DNA of 64,000 nucleotides from the NCBI GenBank assembly GCA_029339195.1, contig JAPTJF010000044.1, positions 166,327-230,326 on the forward strand, in the 5' to 3' direction. Each line of letters begins with the position of its first letter. Position 1 is the first letter of the stretch. The position numbers were made by a program, and so were the translations under genes. The notes under the pieces are model-generated. The model made no database searches and was not told where the DNA came from. It worked only from the letters and a program-made list of their open reading frames with translations. Shown here one piece after another: positions 21,263-32,400 of the stretch. Origin of the DNA: Micractinium sp. NFX-FRZ. Taxonomy: Eukaryota; Chlorophyta; Trebouxiophyceae; Chlorellales; Chlorellaceae.

Positions 21263-24200
21263 CGGGGCAGCAGCCGACGGCGGCGGTGGCCGCAGCTGTG
21301 GCGGCACAGCACGCGGAGCCGGCCTGGGCGCAGCAGGGGCACGGGGTGGCGCCCCAGCAGGCGCAGCAGAGGCACACCGGGTTCACCGACAAAGTGCTGC
21401 TCACGCCGGAGGAGCTGCGGGAGAAGCTAAAGTGAGTGCTGCTTTTTCGCCTCCTGTTCTCCTGCATGTGATTTTGTGCTGAGCTGCAGTGCAATCCCCA
21501 CCAAAGTGCTGCCCCATGCCTGAGGAGCTCCTGTCGAAGCTTGAGTGAGGTGCCCCTCCCAGCATGTGTGAAGTGCCACGTGTGAAGTGCCGTGTGTGAA
21601 GTGCCGCGTGTGAAGTGAGGCTGCGGCATGCATGTGTCATAGAGGTGCCGCACCCTCTTCATCACTCCTATCCCTATGCATGCTTGATTCTTGTTTGCAG
21701 GGTGGTGCAGCAGCAGAAGGCGGTGGCGCTGCTGCTGCTGCTACTCAATTGACTGCCAGACTGACAAGGTTGACTTATGACACTCTCCTGCCTGCAGGGT
21801 GGTGCAGCAGCAGAAGGCGGTGGTGGTGCTGCTGGTTGACTTGCTGGACGCCAGCGGCTCCATACTGGGCAGGGTGCGGGACCTTGTGGGTGAGTGTGGT
21901 TGTGGGGGAAGAGGTGGATGGCTTGTTGAATGGGCGGGCAAAGCGCTGGGCTTTGCAAAGAAGCAGCGCCTCCATACTGGGCAGGGTGCGGGACCTTGTG
22001 GGTGAGTGGGGGATGGTGGGGGAAGGAGGGGGCGGGAAGGTTGGTTGGTTGAATGGGTGGGCTGGGCAGGGTGCTGGGGGTTTAGAATTGAGCGGGGTGC
22101 ATAGGGGCCGTGTGCGCACCAAGGCGCGCACCAAAGCGGATTTGACGCCTCTTCTTCCCCCCTTCCTTCCTGCGCCTCCGCCCAACACCTTTGTTCTGTG
22201 CGGGCACCACAGCAGGCCTGCTGCCACCTGGCACCAACCCTCCCTTTTCTTTCTTCCTTTCTTCTTCCCCCCGCCCCCCCCAGGCAACAACCCCATCATT
22301 CTGGTGGGCACCAAAGCGGACCTGCTGCCTCCTGGCACCAACTACGCTGACGTGGCGGAGTGGCTGCAAGCCGCCGCCGGCTTCAAGCGCATCAACGCGG
22401 TGTCGGTGCACCTGGTGAGTCCCCTTGGTTCCGCTGAGCGTAAATTGGATCACGGTTGATGTTGTGCCGTCCATATCGTTCGTTCACCTTTGTGCGTGCC
22501 CCCACCCCCTGCTCCCCTCCTCCCGCCTTTCTCTGTTAAGGCCGGCGCCCTTGAGCCCCTCTCCTCCAACCCTCCATCCGCTTCCCACCCACCTCCTACC
22601 TCTGCAATCCCACCCCCCTTTATTCTCTCCTCCTCCCCGCCAGGTGTCCGCCAAGAGCGGCGCGGGCGTGCCGGCCGCGGTGGCGGCGATACGTCGGGAG
22701 CGGCGGGGGCGGGACGTGTTTGTCATGGGCGCGGCCAATGTTGGGAAGAGCGCCTTCATCCGCTCCTTTGTCAGGTGCGGCTGCAGATTGGTAGTTGAGG
22801 AGACGAGAGAAAGGGCGGCAGGATGTGTAAATGGTGGGGGAGGCAAGAGAAAGGGCGGCAGGGTGCGAATGGGGTGCTGGCGGCCAATGTGGGGAAGAGC
22901 ACCTTGATCCGCTCCTTTGTCAGGTGGGCCTATCAGTTTGATTTGGTAGAGGGGGAAGCGGCGGGGTGTCTTTGTGGTGGGGGCGGCCAACGTGGGGAAG
23001 AGCGGCTTCTGGTGGGGCTGCAGCGGTGTGCGCGTCTTCGCAATGGGGTGTGACGCTCACAAGCTTCCCTGTGCCGTGCAACCTGTGCAGGGACATGTCC
23101 AAGATGGGCAGCCGCCAGTTCGACCCCATGGCCTCCACCCGCGGCCGCTTCCTGCCCGTGGAGAGCGCCATGCCGGGGACCACTCTGGAGCTCATACCCA
23201 TGGAGGTGCGGTGCTGCCGGAAGAGGGGTTTTGGCTGTGATCTCAGCGACTGCATTGCATTTCTCGGCGGAGGGCCAGTCAGGCGGGGCAGAGGAAGTTG
23301 GAGCGTGGGTGTGCTGCCTCCCTGGCCCTGCTCGCCGCTGCTGCCAAACACGCCACTGAAACATTCACTGGACCCCATTCTTGGCGCACGCCTTGCCAGC
23401 CCGGCTATTGTTGACCTCTTTTGCTTGCTTACCATGTTGTGTTGTTGAAATCTCCTTTTGCTGCGCAGGTGTTTGCCGCGGGCGGCATGCTGTTTGACAC
23501 TCCCGGCCTGCACCTCCACCACCGCGTGCCGCACCTGCTCACACCCGCTGGTGAGCGCGCTTGTACTCCACATCACTCGCCTGCCAGCCCGCCAGCATGC
23601 TCGCCCAGCTGTAAGCATGGTGGCGTGCTGGCGTTCGAGTTTGCAGGCACGGGGCGGCGCCCGCACGCCCGCCCCCACCTCCCTTCCTACCACCATCCAC
23701 CCGACACCCCTGCCCGCCATGCTGGTCCACAGACAGCAAAGGACAAGAAGCTGCATGCGTGCCCGCTTATTTTAGACTCTGATTCTCTCCATGATCTGAT
23801 GCATGATCCGGTCTACCCCCCACCCTGCCCTGCCCTGCCTGCAGAGAACAAGATGCTGCACCCGCGCCGCAAGCTGCGCGCCTACGTGCCCCCCTCCCCC
23901 GGCGAGCTCCTGGAGGTGACCACAGCAGGCTGCAGCATCACGCCCGGCGCTGACGTGGCGGCGGCTGCTGCTGACGTGGCGGCCGCCCCCGCCGCCTCCC
24001 ACAGCTGCAACGTGGCCACCTACTGGTGGGGCGGGCTGGCTAAGATTCAGGTGCTGGGCTGCCCCCCAGACACAGAGTTTGTGTTCTATGGGCCCCAGGC
24101 GCTGCTGGTGGAGGCGTCGGTAGAGCCGGCAGACGCGCCCGCTGCCACGTCAGCACCCCCCGCCACGTCACCCAGCGGCAGCGACAGCGACAGCGAGGGC

Positions 24201-25356
24201 GCCGGGGCGGCGGTGGCGGTGGCGGTGCCCGCGGCAGCGGCAGCAGGGGTGGCGGAGGAGCCGCACGGCTTTGGGGCGGCCTCGGTCATTCGCCGAGGAG
24301 GGCTGCGCCCCGCCAAAGAGCTGACGCTGAAGTGCGGCAGCGGCGGCGGCAGCGGCGCCACGCGCCGGCCGCTGGCAGACATAGCGGTGTCAGGTGGGCA
24401 GGGAGGAGGGAGAGTTGCACGCTACATCCGTGCTGTGCATGCTACGGCTATCGCCATGCCGAGCATGCTATGTCTCACCGTCCCACCTGCTTTACCAGCA
24501 GGCAGCAACCAATTGGTCCAATCTGCCGCCATGCATTCCGTCCACCCGCTCCTGCCGCGCAGGCATTCCCGGATGGATTGCTGTGTTCACAAACGGCGGC
24601 GTGGGCGATGCGGGTGAGCCTGCAGCCTGGGAGGGGCGTGCGGGGTGGGCGCTCCGTGTGCAGAGCCCCGCGCGCTGTGCACGACGGGCGGCGGTACGGA
24701 GCCAGGGGGTGTTGAGGTGTCTGCAAGGACGACGGGGTGCTGGTATGGAAGCAATTCTGTCCCCGCACTTAGCTGCTCTTTCTCCCCTTTCCTGCCCCAG
24801 CGTGTCCCCCGTCCCCCTACCCTGCCCCCCGCCCCGCCCCTCCCAACGCCTGCGCCTCCGCCCGCTCCCCCCGCCCTGCCCTGCAGTGCAAGTGCGCGTG
24901 TGGACACCGCCGGGGGTGGAGGTCTACTCCCGCCCCCCGCTGCCCGTGCCCTGCCCCCTGGCAGAGGCCGAACAGAGCTGGCCGGAAGCTGGGGCCGGGG
25001 CGCAGGCAGCGCGGGTGCCGGCTGCGGCGCCGCTTCCCCTGCCACAAGGCACGGGCTGGGTGGGGGAGGAGGCGGCGCCGGCAGCAGCAGCGGCCTGGGC
25101 GGAGGAAGAGGCAGCGCCAGTGCCGGTGTCGGCGCCAGCGCCAGCAGCAGCAGCAGCTGGCTGGGTTGAGGAGGAGGTTCCGCCGGCAGCAGTAGCAGCA
25201 GCAGGCTGGGAGGCGGCACCGGCGGCTGCAGCAGCGGCAGGCTGGGAGGAGGCACAGGCGGCACCGGCGCCCGTGCCAGCTGCCTCCAGCCGGCGCGAGC
25301 AGCCGCAGAAGCAGCAGCAGCAGCCGGGGGCTTCGGGTGTGGATGACTGGTGGTGA
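20121..25356 (+). CDS. NOA1: NOA1/RIF1-type circularly permuted GTPase (YqeH family), organellar
   Basis: Eleven exons join in phase: 20121-20191, 20298-20544, 21073-21431, 21798-21889, 22284-22414, 22644-22774, 23091-23205, 23469-23550, 23845-24393, 24563-24613 and 24887-25356. The Arg/Ala/Gln-rich N-terminus looks like a transit peptide. A zinc finger follows (CYGCG and LCHRCQEL). The GTPase motifs come in permuted order: G4 (VGTKADLLPPG), G5 (VSAKSG), G1 P-loop (GAANVGKSAF), G2 (PGTTLE) and G3 (DTPGLHLHH). ELREKLK and RVRDLVG are close to plant NOA1/RIF1, which is needed for chloroplast ribosome function; the bacterial homologue YqeH works in 30S assembly. A polyQ run sits between zinc finger and GTPase. 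The tail has repeated AAGWEE units not expected in the family. Introns hold extra decayed copies of the P-loop exon end. Confidence 0.92.
21235..21263 (+). repeat. CAG repeat coding polyglutamine in NOA1
   Basis: An almost pure CAG tract in exon 21073-21431 encodes a glutamine run between the second zinc-finger cysteine pair and the GTPase domain. It is in frame and probably length-variable. Confidence 0.85.
21695..21745 (+). repeat. Copy of the NOA1 exon 4 acceptor and start
   Basis: TTTGCAGGGTGGTGCAGCAG and the following AGAAGGCGGTGG repeat the true junction at 21798 almost exactly. The copy then runs into CTG repeats and an in-frame TGA, so only the second copy can be used. The 3' end of the same exon is also repeated, at about 21966-22010 (core GGGCAGGGTGCGGGACCTTG), with its GTGAGT donor. 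Confidence 0.8.
22199..22240 (+). repeat. Decayed copy of the G4 (TKAD) exon segment
   Basis: GGGCACCACAGCAGGCCTG then CTGCCACCTGGCACCAAC parallels the true coding segment at 22303-22343 that encodes GTKADLLPPGTN. A shorter echo (CACCAAAGCGGATTTGAC) lies at about 22129-22146. Both are inside the intron before exon 22284. Confidence 0.65.
22864..23012 (+). repeat. Two extra decayed copies of the GTPase P-loop exon end
   Basis: At about 22871-22926 the intron repeats GCGGCCAATGTGGGGAAGAG and the CCGCTCCTTTGTCAGGTG donor region. At about 22962-23012 it repeats the GTCTTTGTGGTGGGGGCGGC start and GGGAAGAGCGGCTTC. The true copy is the end of exon 22644-22774. The third copy keeps GAANVGKSGF in one frame but has no usable flanking splice sites. 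Confidence 0.8.
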
Positions 25357-26472
25357 GCTGGCTGTCTTGCATCCATCCCGCACAGCAGCTCTTGCCTCCC
25401 CAGGCAGCCAGCTGCCACTTTCTGGCGGCCGAGCGGAGTGGCGCTGCCCTTTCCCTCCCCCCTCCTTATTGCATCTTGTATTGGGAGCCCAAACCTCAAA
25501 ACCCAAACCAAGTTTTTACTGAGGCTGCACAATAGTGTACTGCAAGTAACACACCACACACTGCACGCTCTACGAGGCCGCATGTGTGCTGCATCTAAAA
25601 AATCCGCACCGCACGCTGCACGCCCCATGAGGCCGCATCATGTGCATGCAATGGAGGCGCCTGGCGGGCTCCCCACAGTTTGCAAGCAGGGGTGTGCAGC
25701 CTGCCATGCACTGGATGGTGGGAGTCTTGAGGTGTGCATCCAGATGTGTGCCCAACAGCCCGACGCTCGCATGCCTGTTGTGCGTGTGTTGCGATGGTTC
25801 CTTGCCTTGGGTCCCAGCGGGGGGAGAGCGCCACATTACAGGAGTGCGGGAGACAGGCAGGCACCTCTACGGCTGCGTGAATTTAGGGTTTCAGGGCGGA
25901 GCAGAAGGAGGAATGGCATAGGGATGAATGAGTGCGAGGGGGTGCAAGGAGGGCGAATGAAGTGAAAAGTGCCACATGTGGTGGTGCAAAGTGCAGCAAG
26001 ACAGCAGCGCAGGTCCCATTGCGGTGCAACAGACTGTGAGCGCAAGCAAGCAGGGCAGCATGCAGCTGCGGGAGGGCGAGAGCGGGTGTAGTGCACAGGG
26101 CAGTGCATCAAGCAAACCAATCAGGGTATTGCAGCCAAGCCAACGGAAAGACCACCAGGCAGCAGGGGAGGGAGTGCGGGACGTGGGCACAGTGAGTGCG
26201 CATGGCACCGACCAGTGCCCAGAAATGGATGCGCAGACTTGGGGATAGAAGGCTACATCCGAAAAGTATATGCAGAAAAGCTTGGGATGTGAAACATTCA
26301 GTCAGCGCGCACTCCCCGGCGTGGGCGCGCACGGCAGGTGTGCGTCGCACGGCGGCGCGGCATGGCGCAGCAGCCGGCGCACTCCTGAGCCGATGCACCG
26401 GGCGTGGCGCCAGCCCTAACACGCCCCCACCAGCGGTACCGGCCCCTGTTCTAGCGACCTCACAAGGGGCAG
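25357..26472. other. Convergent 3' flanks of NOA1 (+) and the methyltransferase gene (-)
   Basis: No conserved coding sequence was found. The first 150 bases are C/T-rich, fitting the NOA1 3' UTR. The part right of about 25840 should be the methyltransferase 3' UTR. Confidence 0.45.
25836..25840 (-). promoter_or_regulatory. Putative TGTAA polyadenylation signal of the methyltransferase gene
   Basis: TTACA on the + strand gives TGTAA on the minus strand, about 630 bases past the stop codon. A second TGTAA overlaps the stop codon itself (GTG TAA at 26473-26478), probably by chance. Confidence 0.35.
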
Positions 26473-29400
26473 TTACACCAGTCCCGACACGCCGTCTGTC
26501 TCGGCACCGTGGAAGTCCCGCCCCTCCTGGGGCCTGAAGGCCCGGAACAGCCCCCACTTCTGCTCGCCGGCCGCCACGCGGCCCAGCTTGGAGCGCCAGC
26601 TGGAAACCACCTGCAGAGCACAAGGCTAGTTGGTTTAATGGTTTGCGGTAACTACTGCCTCACCCAGCCACACACCCCCGGCCTGCCTCACCCAACCACA
26701 CACCCTCGGCCTATTCATGCCCTCCTGGGCCACACAGGCGCGCCCCCCAGCGCCTGAACACAATATATATGTACATATGTGCAAACATGTATACATACAT
26801 ATACACATAGCCCCAGCCAAGGCCAGCCCACCTCTTCGTAGTCTCCCTCGCTCATTGTGCTCACAAAAGCCTCCCGATCCGCCTCCGCCGCCGCCAGCTC
26901 CCGCTCCAGCACAGTCTTGAACTGCAACGTAACACACACAAGACAAGACGGCGGTGGGGTGTGTGGTGGATTGGGGGCGGGCAGGGCCCGGTGGGTTGGC
27001 AGGGGGGTGAGGGGACGGGACGGATGATGGGAACAATCCAGGGGGGTGAGCTGGGGTGCCAACACCTAACGCTCAAGCACAGCCTCTGAACTGCGAAAGA
27101 GAAACAGGGTGCCGCAGCGCCCCCACCGGGGACCAGCTGCCCCGCACCCACACCGGCAGGCAGCCCAGCCAGCTGCCCGGCAGCTAGCCTGCGCACCTGC
27201 TCCGTGCGGTCCAGCGCCGCCACGCCGTCAAACCCAGCCTCCTGCAGCATGCCCGCATACTCCTGCAGAGGACCGCGAAAACAAGTAGGCACACACATAC
27301 ACACAGGTCAAAACAAGCCAAAACACGCACGTTGAAAACAAGCTGAACCGAAGTTGGCATGGGAAAGGCATCCAGCGCATGACACCAGGCCCTGGCAGCG
27401 CCCGCGGGCGTCCCAGCTTGCACCCGCCTCCCCACCCACCTGAAGCGTGTGCAGCTCGTAGCCGCGCTGCTGGATGTAGGCGGCAAAGCCCTCGGAGGGT
27501 GCGCCCTCTGCATGTGGGGGTAGCAGGGGTGTGGGGGGCAGCAGGGCGGGGGGGCACCGGGGGGGGTGAGCAGCTGCGCTGCGGTGCGACGGCGCCAGCC
27601 ATGGCGGCCCCGGGAAGAACGGAAGGCACAAGCCTAGCTGCCTGCGCCTGCGAGGCAGCACGCACCACGCAGGCGGTGCGCCCAACCACGACGGCACACC
27701 ACACCCAGGTTCTTGGCTCTCATACGAGTGCACGCAAGCCGCTGCGCGCGCTCACCCGCTTTGCAGTATGTGGTGAGCAGCAGGCGGCCGCCGGGGCGCA
27801 GCACGCGGAACAGCCTGCGCGGGGAGGGTGGGGAGGGAAGGCTGGGCCAGATGAGGTGCAGTAAGGTGAGGGCGAGCGCCGTCAGGCAAGGCGAGGCACG
27901 ATGATGCCGAGCATAGCAACAAGTGAGCACCGCTGAAGAGCGCCAGCTTGTGAGCATTGTACAGGATCATGCACCCCACTTGGAGGTGCTCAGCAGCCTC
28001 CCTGCAACACCCACACACCGCCGGAAGAGCGCCGGCTTGTCTGCAATGTGCAGCAGCACGTCGCGGCTGATGACGACGTCAAAGGAGGCGTCCGGGAAGT
28101 CGCGCTTGGTGGCGTCAGACACCTCAAACGACACCTGGAGTGGAGTGACAGGTGGGGACAGTTGGGGGCATCTGATGTGAGCCAGCGACCCAGAGGGCGA
28201 GGGAGGAGACAGGGGGTGTGAGAGATAGAGAAAAACAGTCTGGGGAGGACTCCTCGGAGCCCTCGCTTGTTGGCGTCCAACCACTTCAAATGACAGCTGC
28301 CGACAGGGTGGCCGCAGGTGGGAGCGGCCAGGGAAGCTGGACAGCCGCACAGACGAAGCTAGAGCGTGTAAGGGGGAGCAGGGCTGGGCTGCGTGCCCAG
28401 GGTGCACTGGAAGAAGGGGCCGGGCAAGGGGCTCATCGAGTGCGCAGGAAACAGCTGAAGGAGGGCAAGCGCGTCAGGGCATGCAGGCGTTCAGCAGGGG
28501 CACACAGAGATTTATTAAGGCACGCGCACCTTGTCGCCGTTGCCTGTTGCTGCTGCCCGCTCCAGGGCTGTGAGGATCATGTTGACTGCAGGGGGGCGGG
28601 AACAGAGGGGAGGGGTGGGGAGGGGAGGAGGCTGGGGGTGGGTATGCAACCAGAGGGTGGGAACATGCCAGTGCAGCGAGGCACGTAGAGCGACCGGCCG
28701 CGCCGGCAGCAGCAACTGCACTGGAAGGGGCAGCACAGCCAGCGTGCGGAACTATGCAACGGGCTACCCCTCCACGAAAAAATGCAGCGAATTTTACCCC
28801 TCCAACAAGTCCGCCCCGTGCAGCACTTGCACTTGCCCAGGACACTCACCAGTCCCATGCAAAACACGCAGCCGACAGCAACGCGAGCGATGTAGTGCCT
28901 CAAAACAATGCAGCACCGGCAGCACACCCCCGTGAGAATGCAACACCCACCCGACAGGTCCACGCCGTACACAGTGCCTGAAAACAATGCAACACCGGCA
29001 GCACCCCCCCCTGAGAATGCAACACCCACCCGACAGGTCCACGCCGTACACGTAGCAGCCGAATGTGCGCGCCATGTAGTGGGCGCCGCCTGCAGAGGAG
29101 AGGGGTGAGTGCTTTGCACAAATTGCATGGTAACTCTTGTCGTACACGTCACCTCACAGACAGTGGGCTCAGGGGTCCACTGCTTGGCAGCACAGGGCGA
29201 TATGCCAAGCGTGCAAGCAGTGCGGGGCAGCTGCTAGAAGCGGAATGGGGCCCGGCAGGCAGAGCACGGGCACGGGCGGCGCACTGCCATGCCATCTTTG
29301 CCCGCCCACACAATGCCTGCGTGCCTGCCTGCCCAGCACCAAGCCTGCCCGCCTGCCTGCCTGCCTGCCTGCCTGCCTGCCCAGCACCGCAGGGCCTTCC

Positions 29401-32400
29401 TGCCTGCCACCCACACTCACCGCACAGGCCACAGCCCACATCCAAGACGTTTTCATCCGGCTGCAGGTTGAGCAGCCGGCAGAACTCCTGCAGGGCCCGG
29501 GGGGGCGAACAAACCAAAGTCAAAAGCAACTCAGCTGACTGGGTGCTGGTGTTGTTGTCCTGTTGCTTTGTTGTGTTTGCAGTGAGCTGAGTTGCTTTGT
29601 TTTTGTACTGTACTGTGCCATGGCGGGTTGTCACGGGGTCAGGAGGCGAGTTCAGCACACCAGAACATTCTCAAGAATGGACGAATGGACGAATGGAAGA
29701 GAAGAGTGGGCGGAGCTGCGCAAGGTGGGTCACCCAGAACTATTTGTCACCACGCTGCTTGCCTCACTCTCACTCACACGCGCCCTCACACACACGCCAG
29801 CCGGCCAGCCGCAACCTCCGCATGCCCGGCCTCCATTACCTGCCCACCAGCCCACTACTTCCGCCAACCAACGGCACCCCACCTGCGTCCCACCCACCCC
29901 CCGCAACCATGCATGGCCTTCACTTGCACCCCACCCCACCCCAACAACCACCCCCCGCCCCCGCCCCCGCCCCAGCCCCCACCTTGTGCGACTCCAGGCC
30001 GCCGGGCGACACAAAGCCCTCCCCAAAGACGCGCTCGTACCGCTGGATGCCTGCGGTACAGGCGGGGGCAAGCGAGCGGCACGACAGGAGGGCGGTCGGG
30101 CAGACGTGGCGCGGATCTGAGTCAGACATGGGACCATACGTTGCACAGATATGGGGCAGTGTGGCTCCTAGAAATTAGGAACAGATGACCGCCGAACCCG
30201 GCATGAAGGGCAGGTGGCAGCGTGGCACGGGCAGGACTGGGGGGGACGCGCGCATGCGGCGCAGCACAGGGCAGGCACGCCAGGCGGTATGCTGATACAA
30301 ATGCCATTTCCGAAATCGAACCGTAAACCCCCAACAGCAGCAGCCTGCCCGCCCGGCCCACTCACTGGTGCTGTGGTACTGCTGCGTGTCCAGGAAGGTG
30401 CGCTGCGCCGCTGCGGTCGCCTCGTCATCGATGACCTGGCGGGGAGCCGGGGGGGAGGAGAGGGGGGGTAAGTGCAGGTGGTTTCAGGGTGCAAAGCAGG
30501 TGGATGGGGTGCGGTCTGAGCGGAAAGAGGGCAAGGGCAGTGTAGCGGCAGGGCAGGGACGGTAGGACGGTGTGAAGGAAGGGCGGGGGCGGCATGCACG
30601 GGGTGGCAGCCCAGCTTCTGGCTGCTTCTCGGTTCGCCTCGATGCCCCTGCTGCCTCCTTCCCCCTCAAGAGGTAAACAACAACTTCACGCCCCGCTCTG
30701 CTCCCCACAGCCCACTTGCACACCATCTGGCTTTGGTTCCTCCATACCACGAACCATCTCCCCCCATCTTGAAAGCAGATGGCTTCTGGCCCCGCCCGTG
30801 CTCACCTTCTTCCACTTCCACACCACCTGGTTCTGGTTCTGCTTCACCCGCACATACGTGTCCACGCTCTTGCACAGCACCAGCTCAAAGTGGGCCACAC
30901 GGCCGTCGGGCTGAGGCAGGGGAGGGCGTGAGATGAACAGTTCAGTTTCAAATCGTGGGATAAGAACATGGTCCTGCTGCACAGCACCAGCTCAAAGTGG
31001 GCCACCCGGCCGTCGGGCTGAGGCAGGGGGGCGCGGGGCGTGAAAATGAGGGATGGAATGAAATCAAGGACATGTAGGAAGGCCCTGCTGCACAAATCCG
31101 GGCCAAGAGCGCCGCGCGGATGCGGGGCAGCATTGGCAGGCACCGAGGCGAGGCTCAGTTTCAGGGTGCCCCTCCCTTCCTTTGCCTTCTCCCTCCCTCC
31201 CCCTCTCTCTCCCTCCTCACCATCTTCTGCTGCACGCTGTCAAAGATGCGGAAGTACTCGCGAGGGTTGCTGCAGCAGCAACAAGGGGGCAAGAGGGAGG
31301 GATATGGGGCGGAGGCGGAGGCGGAGGCGGGTTTCAGGAAGGGGAAGACAGCGCAGGGGAGGGTGGCCAGGCTGGGGCTCAGCCGCCTGGGCTCCGCCTT
31401 GCACCAGGCCTGGCTTGATTGCACACACGCACACACATACACTCTCGGGAAAGCAACACGAGTATGCGTCAAACCACGGCAAGCATGGCTTCAGCACAGC
31501 AGCGGAAGTGCGCTCTGCCGTTCAATCTGCCAGGGATAGTTGATGGTCAATCCATCACCCACCCTTCCACCCGCACGCCCCTCCGCACACCCACACACCC
31601 GCCCTTTCAACCGCCCAGAGCCTTCCACCCACCCACTGACCCACACGCCCCCCTTCCACCCACCCACCCACCCACCGGTAGTGCGTGGGGTTGTTCTTGC
31701 GCGCCTTGTCGCCCGACTGCCGGAAGCAGCTCTCGCGGAAGAACACGCAGCCGCCCTCCACCACCTGCGCCCAGGGCAAGGCTTCCGAACGTTGGCTCGC
31801 GCTTTGTTCACTTCACAAGCATGCGGGCATGGGCACCCCACCAGCCCGCCTCCCTGCCGCCGCGCCCACCCTCCTCCTATCGCCTCCCCCAGCTCCTGCC
31901 CTGCCCGCCCCCTGCCTGCGCCACCCAACGACTCGGTTGAGCAAGCATGGTCAGCCGCCCCGGCTGCTGCACTCTGGCCGTAAAATGGAGGCCCGCGCCC
32001 ACAGCACCCACCGGTACTGCACAACCGGCATGGTCAGCCCCAGCTGCTGCACACCAGCCGTGAAAGGGAGGCCCGACCCCACGGCCGCGAGTGTGATCTC
32101 CAAATGATTGCTGCCCTACCCACCCACCCACCCACCCACCCAGTTGAGCATGTTGAGCGCCAGCTGCTGCACCTCCGCATCCCCCAGATACATCAGCAGC
32201 CAGTTGCTGCAGCAGACATTTTGAAGAGTGGGCAAAGGGGGAGGGGATGGGAAGGGCACAAGGGGTTGGTATTGGCATTGTGTGGGAGGCAGGGGGAGGG
32301 GACAGCTCTGCATGCAGCCCCGCTCCATATGCCAGCAGGCAGTTGCGGCACGCAATGACACGAGGTAGGGAAGGGGAGGAGGCGATCTTGAGACGGAGGA

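Noticed and set aside
22962..23053. Third P-loop copy as an extra coding exon
   Set aside because: It has no acceptor and donor giving the required phase between exons 22644-22774 and 23091-23205, which already join in frame.
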